From contig UQUV01000043.1 in the NCBI GenBank assembly GCA_900544305.1, forward strand, positions 1 to 22,708: 22,708 nt of DNA, in the 5' to 3' direction. This document shows, one piece after another, positions 7,638-14,969 of this stretch; positions within the stretch are counted from its first letter, which is position 1, and each line of letters starts with the position of its first letter. This DNA is from an uncultured Porphyromonadaceae bacterium. GTDB lineage: Bacteria; Bacteroidota; Bacteroidia; Bacteroidales; Muribaculaceae. Below the pieces are notes generated by a model, which saw only the letters and a program-made list of their open reading frames with translations, searched no databases and was not told the DNA's origin. Both the position numbers and the translations under genes were made by a program.

Positions 7638-10517
7638 ATGATACAGAAGATGGATTGGAAAAAGAAACTATTATTGGCTGCAATCTGTTTTTCATATTTA
7701 GCGGTATCGGCGGGAGACATTAGAGGTGTAATAGTGGACAGTACGGATAAATCGTCAATGATAAATGCCACGGTGAGAGTGCTTCGTGAACGCGACAGCA
7801 GTTATGTGGCAGGAGGAATGAGCGACATTGACGGACGTTTTGTGATGAAAGGGCTGCCACGTGGCAAGTACATTGTCGAGGCTTCCTATTTGGGTTATCG
7901 GAATGCCTGGCGCAATGTGACGCTTGCCAATTCATCGTCGAAGGTAACTGTCGATTCTCTACAGTTGGTGCCGAGTGGAATTATGCTGAAAGAAGCGGAA
8001 GTGGTCGGTGTGAAAACAGAAGTGAAAGTAATGGAGGATACGGTAGAATACAATGCCGGTTCCTATAAGACACAACCGAGTGCCGTGGTTGAGGACTTGC
8101 TGAAACGTCTGCCGGGTGTGGAAGTCGACAGCGAGGGTAAGATTACGGCCCAAGGAAAAGAAATCACTAAAATTCTTATCGACGGCAAGGAGTTTTTCTC
8201 CGATGATGCACAGGTGGCTTCGAAAAACATTCCTGCCGACATTGTCGACAAGTTGCAGGTGATAGACCGCAAGAGCGACTTGGCCCGCCTGACGGGAGTG
8301 GACGACGGTGAGGATGAAACCGTCATCAACCTGACAATCAAGAAGGGCATGAAACGCGGGTGGTTTGGCAACGCGACCGCCGGTTACGGTACGGACGACC
8401 GCTACAGTGCCAATTTCATGGTCAATCATTTTATTAACGACAACCAGATAAGTATTCTCGGCAATGCCAACAATATTAACGAGCTTGGTTTTTCCGACCC
8501 CGGGTCGGGGCGTTTCCGTCGTTTTGGCGGTGTGAACGGTGTGAATACCTCGCAAAGCATAGGTGTGAATTTCAATGTCGGCAAGGGCGAGGAGTTCCGT
8601 GTCGGCGGTGACCTGATGTATTCGCATTCCGACCAGCTTACTTTGCAGAAGGCTTCCAAGCAATATCTGTTTGTTGACTCTACATCGTATGAAAACTCGG
8701 AAAGTAATGCTCGTGACCGCAATCACAGCGTTCGCGGTAATTTCCGGATGAAATGGGAAGTTGACTCGTTCAATACTCTGGAGTTCCGACCGCGGTTCAC
8801 GGTGAGCTTCAACAATTCGGAAAAGACGGATACCTCTTTCCTGCGTGCCGGTGATGCCGACCTTACTCCTATCAACCGTGCGAAAACCATCGTGGAAAGT
8901 GAGGGAACAAGCTATGATTTGGAAGGTCGGATTGTGTACAACCATAAGATGAAAAGTCATCCGGGACGTTCGTTCAGTACGCAGGTAACCTACAAATACA
9001 GCAATACGAAAGAGGATGAGACTTCATACGCCATCAATGAGTTCTTCCTTGTGCCTGACGACAACGAAGAGCGCGACCAGTTTACGGATTCCCGGGAATG
9101 GTCGAACCGTGTGGGAGCGCGTGTGACCTGGATGGAGCCGTTGGGCGATATCAAGAAAGCGCGGTTCCTATCGTTTGCCTATAACATGAACTACTACTTC
9201 AACAATGCCGACAAGCTGGTTTACGACCGCAACCGGGAGTTTGATGCCTATGAGGCTGTGGATGCCCTTGAAAACCAGTACGGAATATTGACAAATCCGA
9301 TGGTGGCCTATCAGATTGCCGATGCGACGGGCGTGCTCGACGAAGACTTGAGCAACCGTTTCCGCAATGACCAGTTTTCTCAACAGGTGCGTATCGGTTA
9401 TCAGCAGAACCGCAAGACTTACCGCCTGAACGGTGGTGTGTCCATCAATCCTACAATGATGCAGAGCGAGGACATCATCAACAGTGCCCGCAACATTCCC
9501 CGTCAGTGGGTTTGGAACTTTGCGCCGTTCATGCGTTTCCGCTATTCTTTTTCCAAGACCAAAAACCTGGCTATCGACTATCGTGGCTCTACCCAGTCGC
9601 CTACCATGTCGCAGTTGCAGCCGGTGGCCGACGTTTCCGACCCGTTGCGGGTTGTTGTCGGTAACCCGTCGCTTTTGCCGGCATTCCAGCATCGCTTCAA
9701 TATCCGTTACAACGATTTCAATCAGGAGAAACAGCGCAGTTTGATGGCCTTTGTCGGTGCTTCGACAACGATGAACAGCATTATTTCGAAAACCATCTAC
9801 GACCAGTCGACCGGTGGACAGACAACGACTTATACCAACGTCGACGGTGTTTGGTCGGCCAACGGTATGGTGATGTTCACTACTCCGTTCGGCAACCGTA
9901 ACTGGCATTTTTCCAATCATGCCTTTCTGCGCTTTTCGCGTACGGTGGGTTTCAACAATGAATTGCTGAACCGAAGCAGTTCGTACACTGTCAGCGAGAC
10001 GCCGAGTCTTGCTTATCGTACGGATCTTATAGACTTTGAGTTGCGCCCGTATTACAATTTGCAGATGACGCGCAACTCCATTCAGCAGAATTCCGACCGC
10101 AATGTGCATTCCTATGGCGCACGTTTCGATGCCAATTATTATGCACCGTTCGGACTGGTTTTGGGCAGTGACTTTTCTTATGGCAATACAAGCGGATACT
10201 CTGAAGGTTTCGACAACGAGCAGTGGCTTTGGAATGCAAGCATTTCCTATCAGTTCCTGCGCAACCGTCAGGCTACGATTACGCTGAAGGCTTACGACCT
10301 TTTGCAACAGAAGCAGAACATTTCCCGTTCCGTAACGGCCAACTATATCCAGGACCGCGAGTTCAACACCGTGACACGCTATTTCATGCTGTCGTTCTCC
10401 TATAAGTTCCAGTCGTTTGCCAACGGCTCGTCGGAGAAGGACTTTGATTATTGGGGTCATGGACCGGGCCGTCGTCCGATGGGGCCTCCTCCCGGACATC
10501 CTCGCCGCCCGATGTAG
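7638..10517 (+). CDS. Outer membrane beta-barrel protein with regulatory-like N-terminus and plug (TonB-receptor-like)
   Basis: A 959-residue exported protein. Residues 1 to about 25 are a signal peptide (KKKLLLAAICFSYLAVSAG). About 27-110 are a carboxypeptidase-regulatory-like beta domain (GVIVDSTDKSSMINATVRVL, DIDGRFVMKGLPRGKYIVE). About 140-235 are plug-like (VVEDLLKRLPGVEVDSEGKI, then ILIDGKEFF and PADIVDKLQVIDRKSD). The remainder is alternating aromatic/polar beta barrel of the OMP_b-brl_3 type. The last about 22 residues form a Gly/Pro/Arg/Met-rich tail (GPGRRPMGPPPGHPRRPM) after the presumed final strand. No SusD-like partner is adjacent, so a glycan-uptake pair is not supported; the ligand is unknown. 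An internal ATG at 7650 is an alternative start. The gene ends with a strong bidirectional terminator. Confidence 0.88.
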   Translation: MIQKMDWKKKLLLAAICFSYLAVSAGDIRGVIVDSTDKSSMINATVRVLRERDSSYVAGGMSDIDGRFVMKGLPRGKYIVEASYLGYRNAWRNVTLANSSSKVTVDSLQLVPSGIMLKEAEVVGVKTEVKVMEDTVEYNAGSYKTQPSAVVEDLLKRLPGVEVDSEGKITAQGKEITKILIDGKEFFSDDAQVASKNIPADIVDKLQVIDRKSDLARLTGVDDGEDETVINLTIKKGMKRGWFGNATAGYGTDDRYSANFMVNHFINDNQISILGNANNINELGFSDPGSGRFRRFGGVNGVNTSQSIGVNFNVGKGEEFRVGGDLMYSHSDQLTLQKASKQYLFVDSTSYENSESNARDRNHSVRGNFRMKWEVDSFNTLEFRPRFTVSFNNSEKTDTSFLRAGDADLTPINRAKTIVESEGTSYDLEGRIVYNHKMKSHPGRSFSTQVTYKYSNTKEDETSYAINEFFLVPDDNEERDQFTDSREWSNRVGARVTWMEPLGDIKKARFLSFAYNMNYYFNNADKLVYDRNREFDAYEAVDALENQYGILTNPMVAYQIADATGVLDEDLSNRFRNDQFSQQVRIGYQQNRKTYRLNGGVSINPTMMQSEDIINSARNIPRQWVWNFAPFMRFRYSFSKTKNLAIDYRGSTQSPTMSQLQPVADVSDPLRVVVGNPSLLPAFQHRFNIRYNDFNQEKQRSLMAFVGASTTMNSIISKTIYDQSTGGQTTTYTNVDGVWSANGMVMFTTPFGNRNWHFSNHAFLRFSRTVGFNNELLNRSSSYTVSETPSLAYRTDLIDFELRPYYNLQMTRNSIQQNSDRNVHSYGARFDANYYAPFGLVLGSDFSYGNTSGYSEGFDNEQWLWNASISYQFLRNRQATITLKAYDLLQQKQNISRSVTANYIQDREFNTVTRYFMLSFSYKFQSFANGSSEKDFDYWGHGPGRRPMGPPPGHPRRPM

Positions 10518-10537
10518 CAGTGATGACAATATAAAAA

Positions 10538-10577
10538 ACAACAGGCTGGACTTCCAATTCGGAATCCAGCCTGTTGT
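10538..10577. terminator. Bidirectional terminator between the barrel gene and the DUF456 gene
   Basis: A perfect 13-bp stem, acaacaggctgga (10538-10550) with tccagcctgttgt (10565-10577), is extended by an inner ttcc/ggaa pair. It is flanked by an A-rich run on the left (ataaaa) and a T-rich run on the right (cgtttt), so it can serve both converging genes. Confidence 0.82.
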
Positions 10578-10593
10578 CGTTTTATATCTTGTT

Positions 10594-11085
10594 CTAAAAG
10601 AATGCGGCGATGAATTCGTAGGTGAAATAGATGCACACGATGAATTTCAGGAGTGTGCCTACGAGGAAGCCGATAAATGAGCCGAAACCGGCGCGGAGGG
10701 CTTCGTTGAAGGGGCGGTTGGCGATGAGTTCGCCGATGACGGCACCGGCAAACGGGCCGACAATGATGCCGAACGGCATGAAGAACATGCCGACAACCGT
10801 ACCGATGACACAGCCCCAGTTTCCATACTTGCTGCCGCCGAATTTTTTAGCACCGATTAGCGGTGTGAAATAGTCGAGGAGCAGTACAATCAGAACGACA
10901 ACTGCCCACACGACAAGCTGCGTAATGGTAAACTGGTAGCGTTCGGTGAAATGAAGGAGCAGGAGTCCGACATAGGAAATCGGCGGTCCCGGGAGCATCG
11001 GAGCGATGCAGCCGGCAAGGCCCACAAGCAGGCAGACGGCTCCCAGGCATATTAGAGTGATGTCGAGTGCTGACAATAGTTCCAT
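10594..11085 (-). CDS. DUF456 family inner membrane protein
   Basis: A 163-residue, highly hydrophobic protein with about five membrane segments. The family signature is the conserved turn LPGPPISYVGLLLL near residue 30-43, followed by a glycine-rich second half (GNWGCVIGTVVGMFF, FGIIVGPFAGAVIGELI, GFGSFIGFLVGTLLKF) with the small-residue helix packing typical of DUF456. The function of the family is not established. It follows the PfkB kinase gene by 34 bp on the same strand with no clear promoter between and is probably co-transcribed. The convergent barrel gene shares its terminator. Confidence 0.85.
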   Translation of the reverse strand: MELLSALDITLICLGAVCLLVGLAGCIAPMLPGPPISYVGLLLLHFTERYQFTITQLVVWAVVVLIVLLLDYFTPLIGAKKFGGSKYGNWGCVIGTVVGMFFMPFGIIVGPFAGAVIGELIANRPFNEALRAGFGSFIGFLVGTLLKFIVCIYFTYEFIAAFF

Positions 11086-11119
11086 ATTATAGGTATATCT
11101 TTAACGTGTTTCCTTGATT

Positions 11120-12007
11120 TTATCTTTTAAGCGTGTCGGGCAGTTCGGGTGTCGCTCCATGTTGAGTGCAGACATAGGCGGAAACTTCAACAGCTCTTGC
11201 GTGAGCCGAAATCTGGTCGCGGCCTTTCAAGATGGATGCGACAAATGCGGCTGTAAACGAGTCGCCGGCACCGACAGTGTCGACAACCTCCACTTTGGGT
11301 GTCGGGAAGAAGCTCTGCTCTTCTTTCGAGAACACGTAGCTGCCATTTGTTCCGCAAGTGAGCACAAGGTTGCGGAGCGAGAATCGGTCAACCATGTGGC
11401 GGCAACATTCTTCGGCATCCTCAATTTCGATTTGGAACAGTTGCTTTACAATTTCCAGTTCCTCGTCGTTGATTTTGAAAATGTCGCAGCGTTTCAGGGA
11501 ATTGGATATGATTTCCTTGCTGTAGTAGTTTTGTCGCAGGTTGATGTCGAAAATCTTCAGAGAGTCGGCCGGCATGGCATCAAGAAAGTGTTCAATCGTG
11601 TTTCGGCTGACTGATGAGCGTTGTGCGAGCGACCCGAAGCATACGGCGCGTGTCTGGCGGGCGATTTCTTCCAGTTCGGGTGTGAACGGAATGTTGTCCC
11701 ACGCTGTGTTTTCGCAGATTTCATAGCTGGGAATGCCGTTCCCGTCGAGGTGAACGTTGACGGTATCGGTCGGGTATGTTGTTTGTGCAACGGCGAGTTT
11801 TGCCTTGCTGCTCTTGAGTGAGTCGAGTATTTCATTACCAAGCGAGTCGTTGCCGACTGCGCTGACAATTAGTCCGTTCAAGCCTAAATTGGCAATGTGG
11901 TTGGCGAAATTGGCAGGTGCACCGCCGACTTTTTTGCCGTCGGGCAGCATGTCCCACAGCAGTTCGCCCATCCCGACGATATAAGATAAGCTGTTTGTAG
12001 TGTGCAT
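11120..12007 (-). CDS. PfkB-family sugar kinase, probably fructokinase
   Basis: Phosphorylates a sugar (most likely fructose) with ATP; cytoplasmic. The 295-residue protein has the PfkB/ribokinase fold signatures: GELLWDMLPDG at the N-terminus, the substrate-side GGAPANFANHIANLG (28-42), DINLRQNYY in the middle, and the ATP/anion-hole motif DTVGAGDSFTAAF with the catalytic base D249. The N-terminal GELLWDMLP and GGAPANFA pattern is typical of bacterial fructokinases, but adenosine or other sugar kinases cannot be excluded. There is no sugar transporter or glycosidase next door. It sits 29 bp after the GtrA-like gene and 34 bp before the DUF456 gene on the same strand. Confidence 0.9.
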   Translation of the reverse strand: MHTTNSLSYIVGMGELLWDMLPDGKKVGGAPANFANHIANLGLNGLIVSAVGNDSLGNEILDSLKSSKAKLAVAQTTYPTDTVNVHLDGNGIPSYEICENTAWDNIPFTPELEEIARQTRAVCFGSLAQRSSVSRNTIEHFLDAMPADSLKIFDINLRQNYYSKEIISNSLKRCDIFKINDEELEIVKQLFQIEIEDAEECCRHMVDRFSLRNLVLTCGTNGSYVFSKEEQSFFPTPKVEVVDTVGAGDSFTAAFVASILKGRDQISAHARAVEVSAYVCTQHGATPELPDTLKR

Positions 12008-12036
12008 ATTCTTCGTTTTATTCTGTTTTCCCGAAA

Positions 12037-12447
12037 TTACGATTTTTTTGTTTGAAATGTAACAAATTTGTTCATAAGAAAGTTGACAGTTCCAAAAATG
12101 AACAGTCCGAGGAACTGCGCAAGGTATTCGTTAAGGCCGATAAGTTCATACATGAAGAAAACAAACAGTACCTGAAGCAGATAGGCGCAGCCAAAGGCGG
12201 TCAGAAACAGCGTGATTTCGCGCTTCACGTTCCCTCCTTTCGACTGAAATACCCACCGTTTGTTCCAATAGAAACTGCTGCAAATGGCCAGCGTATAGGC
12301 ACACACGTTTGACACGTACAGCCCTTGCTGCAGTAGTGACATCATGATCCACACGGTCAGTGAGATAATGACAAAATTGCTGAATCCGACTATGGCGAAG
12401 CGAATCAGTCGTCTGTTGTTGAGCAATAGTTTCTTGAGGAAAGACAT
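12037..12447 (-). CDS. GtrA-like four-helix membrane protein
   Basis: A 136-residue protein with four predicted membrane helices and the GtrA family pattern: RLIRFAIVGFSNFVIISLTVW at the first helix, YWNKRWVF before the third, and FLMNKFVTF at the C-terminus. GtrA proteins are thought to help translocate or use lipid-linked sugars in cell-surface polysaccharide decoration. No partner bactoprenol glucosyltransferase is adjacent, so the specific role is open. It heads a minus-strand run with the PfkB kinase and DUF456 genes. A well-formed promoter sits so close that the message would have almost no leader, which may mean leaderless translation. Confidence 0.88.
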   Translation of the reverse strand: MSFLKKLLLNNRRLIRFAIVGFSNFVIISLTVWIMMSLLQQGLYVSNVCAYTLAICSSFYWNKRWVFQSKGGNVKREITLFLTAFGCAYLLQVLFVFFMYELIGLNEYLAQFLGLFIFGTVNFLMNKFVTFQTKKS

Positions 12448-12455
12448 AATGGGAA

Positions 12456-12486
12456 CAAAGTTACGTTTATTTCCCCAAAATGCAAA
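12456..12486 (-). promoter_or_regulatory. Promoter (TTTG-N19-TAACTTTG) for the GtrA-like gene
   Basis: On the minus strand, TTTG (12486-12483) is followed after 19 bp by TAACTTTG (12463-12456), close to the Bacteroidota consensus. The predicted start, about 12450, is only a few bases from the ATG at 12447. Confidence 0.6.
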
Positions 12487-12505
12487 ATATGAGCCAAACA
12501 GAACT

Positions 12506-12706
12506 TTATTTGAGCCTTGACGGCGAGCCGTGCCAGGAGCAGCCGAGACAGAATACTTCGTCCAGACAGAAACCTTCGAGGGATTCGTCGGGATATTTTG
12601 CCGTTACGGTTCCGTCGGAGAGAACGTAGACCAGTCGTCGGTTACCGCTCTCGTTCTTGACATAAAATGCCGCAATCTGGCATTGGGGGCAAATACGTTT
12701 ACGCAT
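12506..12706 (-). CDS. Zinc-ribbon miniprotein of unknown function
   Basis: A 66-residue protein with two CxxC knuckles: CPQC (C6, C9) and CLGC (C53, C56), plus a further C47. The spacing predicts one structural zinc ribbon. Between them is a short beta-rich segment (RRLVYVLSDGTVTAKYP). It starts 3 bp after the MATE exporter stop codon on the same strand, so it is almost certainly translated from the same message. I do not recognise a named family. A nucleic-acid or protein-binding role is only a guess from the fold. Confidence 0.72.
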   Translation of the reverse strand: MRKRICPQCQIAAFYVKNESGNRRLVYVLSDGTVTAKYPDESLEGFCLDEVFCLGCSWHGSPSRLK

Positions 12707-12709
12707 AGG

Positions 12710-14068
12710 CTATGAGGCAAAAGGTGCGGTTGTCTTGAATTTACGGATTTGATAGAACAGCATGAGAATAGCGGCTGCCGCTGCAAAAAAGTCGGAAGTC
12801 GGCATGCTGTACCACACACCATTCACTCCCCAGTGCAGCGGGAGGATTGCCAGTCCCGGAAGCAGGAACAGCAATTGGCGTGAGAGGGAGAGGAAGATGG
12901 CTATGCCGGCTTTTCCTATGGACTGGAAGAACTGGCAGATAATGATTTGTGCTCCGACCAGCGGGAACATGAGGATGCCAATGCGCAGAGCCGTTTCCGA
13001 TTGCGCCGTGAGTTCGTGGTTGTCGGTAAACATTCCTACAAAAACATTCGGGAACAGTTCGCCGACAATGAATCCGAATGTTGTGACCGCCATACCTGCA
13101 ATGATGCCTAATTTCAAAGTCAACTTCACACGGTCGGGACGCTCGGCTCCGAAGTTGTAACCGGTTATCGGCTGCATGCCTTGTGCGATACCCATTACAA
13201 TCATGACAAACAGCATCTGGATACGGTTGAGAATGCCGAATGCACCGATTGACAGGTCGTTGCCGAATGTGAGCAGGCGGTTGTTGATGAAAATGACAAT
13301 GCAGCAGGCACATACGTTCATGATGAAGGGCGACATGCCGATGCTGAAAATGTTTTTGACGATGCGTTTGCGCAACTTCATCCGCTGTTTGTTGAAGCGG
13401 ACAAAACTTTTCTTGCTGAAAAAATGGGAGAGTACCCATATCATTCCGACAAACTGGGAGGCTATTGTGGCTGTAGCCGCTCCCCGGATACCCCAGTCCA
13501 GCACAAAAATGAAAATTGGGGCGAGAATGACGTTGCAACCCACTGTAAACATGGATGAAATCATGGCTTTTTTCGGGTAGCCCGTAGCACGCATGATATT
13601 GTTGAGGCCAATCATGACATACGATATGGGGCTGCCGAGCAGAATGATCTGCATGAAGTCGCGGGCGTAGGGAAGGGTGTCGTTGCTTGCTCCGAAGAAT
13701 CGCAATATCGGGTCAAGGAACAGCAGTGTCAGTCCGCCATAGAAAATGGCGCTTATCACACTGAGTATCGTTACGTTACCCAAAATTTCCTCAGCCCCTT
13801 TCTGGTCTTTTTGTCCGAGGCGGATAGATGAAATGGTGGCACCGCCTACACCTACAAGCGTACAGAAAGCAACCAGCAGGTTCATAAGCGGGAAAGTGAT
13901 GGCAAGTCCGGAAATGGCAAGCGCTCCAACACCATGACCGATGAAAATACTGTCGATAATGTTGTAGAGTGACGTCAGCGTCATGCCGATGATGGCCGGC
14001 AACGAATATTGCAGAAGGAGTTTCCCGATGGGAGCTTCGCCCAGAATGTGTGGATTATTTGTTGTCAT
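12710..14068 (-). CDS. MATE-family efflux transporter
   Basis: A 452-residue inner membrane exporter of the MATE family, which uses an Na+ or H+ gradient to expel cationic drugs or metabolites. Twelve hydrophobic segments are present in two similar halves. Family cues include LLLQYSLPAIIGMTLTSLYN with the following IIDSIFIGHGVG, the PLMNLLVAFCTLVGVGGATI segment, NNIMRATGYPKKAM, and MGIAQGMQPITGYNFGAER in the second half. I chose the ATG at 14068; a TTG two codons upstream is possible but less likely. The zinc-ribbon miniprotein follows after 3 bp. Substrate unknown. Confidence 0.92.
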   Translation of the reverse strand: MTTNNPHILGEAPIGKLLLQYSLPAIIGMTLTSLYNIIDSIFIGHGVGALAISGLAITFPLMNLLVAFCTLVGVGGATISSIRLGQKDQKGAEEILGNVTILSVISAIFYGGLTLLFLDPILRFFGASNDTLPYARDFMQIILLGSPISYVMIGLNNIMRATGYPKKAMISSMFTVGCNVILAPIFIFVLDWGIRGAATATIASQFVGMIWVLSHFFSKKSFVRFNKQRMKLRKRIVKNIFSIGMSPFIMNVCACCIVIFINNRLLTFGNDLSIGAFGILNRIQMLFVMIVMGIAQGMQPITGYNFGAERPDRVKLTLKLGIIAGMAVTTFGFIVGELFPNVFVGMFTDNHELTAQSETALRIGILMFPLVGAQIIICQFFQSIGKAGIAIFLSLSRQLLFLLPGLAILPLHWGVNGVWYSMPTSDFFAAAAAILMLFYQIRKFKTTAPFAS

Positions 14069-14100
14069 GCTCAAACCTAATTAAAAACCTATTTACACGA

Positions 14101-14108
14101 CAAAATTA
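14101..14108 (-). promoter_or_regulatory. Probable -7 element (TAATTTTG) for the MATE gene
   Basis: The minus strand reads TAATTTTG 32 bp before the MATE start codon. A TTTG lies 16 bp further upstream, shorter than the usual spacing. Confidence 0.5.
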
Positions 14109-14550
14109 CACATTTGTTTGTTGACAAAACGGTTTGTACTCCCGTGTGTTTTGAAATTTTTTGAAAAATTATACTATTTCATGTCTATTATATATAATAA
14201 ATTAAGGTGTCTGGGAGATTGGGATGTGGGGGACGTTCCGGCAGGTTTTGGGGCTGTTTCGAGGGCTGTTTTTGGGTAATTTGGGCTTAAATGGGAATTA
14301 TATGTGTTAAAATTCACATTGTTAAAACGTTGGAGCGGAGAAAAAGAATAAAAAAAGCGGTTTTTTGACAAGAAAATCGGATTTTTTTATCGGGAAAACG
14401 AGAAATTTATGTTTTAAAACATAAGAATGAAACATGTTTATAAGTGTCTGTATTTTAGTGTGTTATGTGAGTATTTGGCCCACTTTTTCCCGTAATCGGC
14501 TCATGCTTAGAAAGAAAAAAATGCGTGTAGTCGTAATTTTTTTGAGAAAA
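14109..14550. other. Long AT-rich non-coding stretch with G-tracts and palindromes
   Basis: No convincing gene lies here. The part 14213-14295 is strongly G-skewed on the plus strand, with G runs of three to five at 14213, 14221, 14228, 14250, 14263, 14274, 14283 and 14293. Further on are a perfect 18-bp palindrome ttatgttttaaaacataa (14407-14424) and, 5 bp later, the 10-bp palindrome aaacatgttt (14430-14439). I see no tRNA, tmRNA, SRP or RNase P RNA signature. It may be a regulatory region or hold an unrecognised RNA. Confidence 0.5.
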
Positions 14551-14572
14551 ATGCTTGTAGTATTTTTTTTTG
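14514..14572. repeat. Imperfect tandem repeat (30-bp period) overlapping a promoter
   Basis: aaaatgcgtgtagt followed by a T-run ending in ttg (about 14518-14544) recurs as aaaatgcttgtagt followed by a T-run ending in ttg (about 14548-14572). The second copy supplies the presumed -33 TTG of the downstream lipoprotein gene. Confidence 0.5.
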
Positions 14573-14583
14573 TTATAACTTTG
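14555..14583 (+). promoter_or_regulatory. Probable promoter of the pentad-repeat lipoprotein gene
   Basis: TAACTTTG (14576-14583) matches TAnnTTTG, with TTG at 14555-14557 (18-bp spacer). The start site would be near 14590, leaving a leader of about 43 nt that is very AT-rich. Confidence 0.6.
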
Positions 14584-14632
14584 TATCGTTTTTGAAGCAT
14601 AAAAATTGTTTTATTATTAAAATTTAAACGAA

Positions 14633-14815
14633 ATGAAAAAGTTAGTTTTATTACTTGCTGTTGTATTTAGCGCATCTTTGTTCTCTTGTGGTAACAAGGC
14701 AGAAAACGCTGCTGCTACTGACTCTGTAGCTGCTGACACTGTTGCAACTGTTGATACTGTAGTTGCTGACACTGTAGCTGCTGACACTGTAGCTGCTGAC
14801 ACTCTTGCAAAATAA
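14633..14815 (+). CDS. Small lipoprotein built from D-T-V-A-A pentad repeats
   Basis: A 60-residue secreted lipoprotein. Residues 1-18 are a signal peptide with lipobox LFSC (lipidated C19), followed by GNKAENAAAT. Residues 30-60 are six copies of a pentad D-[ST]-[VL]-[AV]-[ATK] with one extra Val. The mature chain thus has only about 42 residues of Ala, Val, Thr and Asp. Expression appears well set up: a promoter match, an AT-rich leader and a strong terminator directly behind. Such short acidic low-complexity lipoproteins recur in Bacteroidales, but I know of no assigned role; an abundant envelope peptide is a guess. The gene is monocistronic. Confidence 0.8.
   Translation: MKKLVLLLAVVFSASLFSCGNKAENAAATDSVAADTVATVDTVVADTVAADTVAADTLAK
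14720..14812 (+). repeat. 15-bp coding tandem repeat in the small lipoprotein gene
   Basis: Six units encode the pentads, and two adjacent copies of gctgacactgtagct (14764-14778 and 14779-14793) are identical in DNA. This makes copy-number change by slippage plausible. One unit is followed by an inserted GTT codon. Confidence 0.75.
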
Positions 14816-14840
14816 TTTGAGCTAATACAGATTAAAGCAT

Positions 14841-14877
14841 AAAAGCTGCTTCACCGGGTGTGAGGCAGCTTTTTTTT
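14841..14877 (+). terminator. Intrinsic terminator of the small lipoprotein gene
   Basis: Stem aaaagctgc (14841-14849) with gcagctttt (14865-14873), inner tcac/gtga pairing, and a run of T to 14877. It lies 25 bp after the stop codon. Confidence 0.85.
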
Positions 14878-14909
14878 ATGTCTATCTCGGTGTGAAAAAA
14901 GCTGATACG

Positions 14910-14941
14910 TTTGTCTCTCCGCTTTGCTTGCATTATATTTG
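14910..14941 (+). promoter_or_regulatory. Promoter (TTTG-N20-TATATTTG) of the WG-repeat lipoprotein gene
   Basis: TTTG at 14910-14913, a 20-bp spacer and TATATTTG at 14934-14941 make one of the best consensus matches in the window. Transcription would start near 14948, about 22 nt before the ATG. Confidence 0.7.
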
Positions 14942-14969
14942 TAGGTAAATAATAACCTAATTTGATATT

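Noticed and set aside
7638..10517. A SusC-type glycan importer
   Set aside because: No SusD-like lipoprotein follows, and the barrel is of the shorter plug-containing OMP_b-brl_3 type rather than a full SusC.
9168..10541. A 457-codon open frame antisense to the barrel gene
   Set aside because: Long only because of codon bias on the real strand; no recognisable motif and it begins inside the terminator region.
14174..14371. A 65-codon minus-strand frame in the G-tract region
   Set aside because: Starts at TTG, has no promoter or family, and its Pro/Ser/Asn content reflects the G-skewed DNA.
14109..14630. Possible tmRNA, SRP RNA or RNase P RNA
   Set aside because: None of the conserved core sequences of these RNAs is visible on either strand.
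14720..14812. CRISPR-like array
   Set aside because: The repeats are contiguous 15-bp coding units without spacers.
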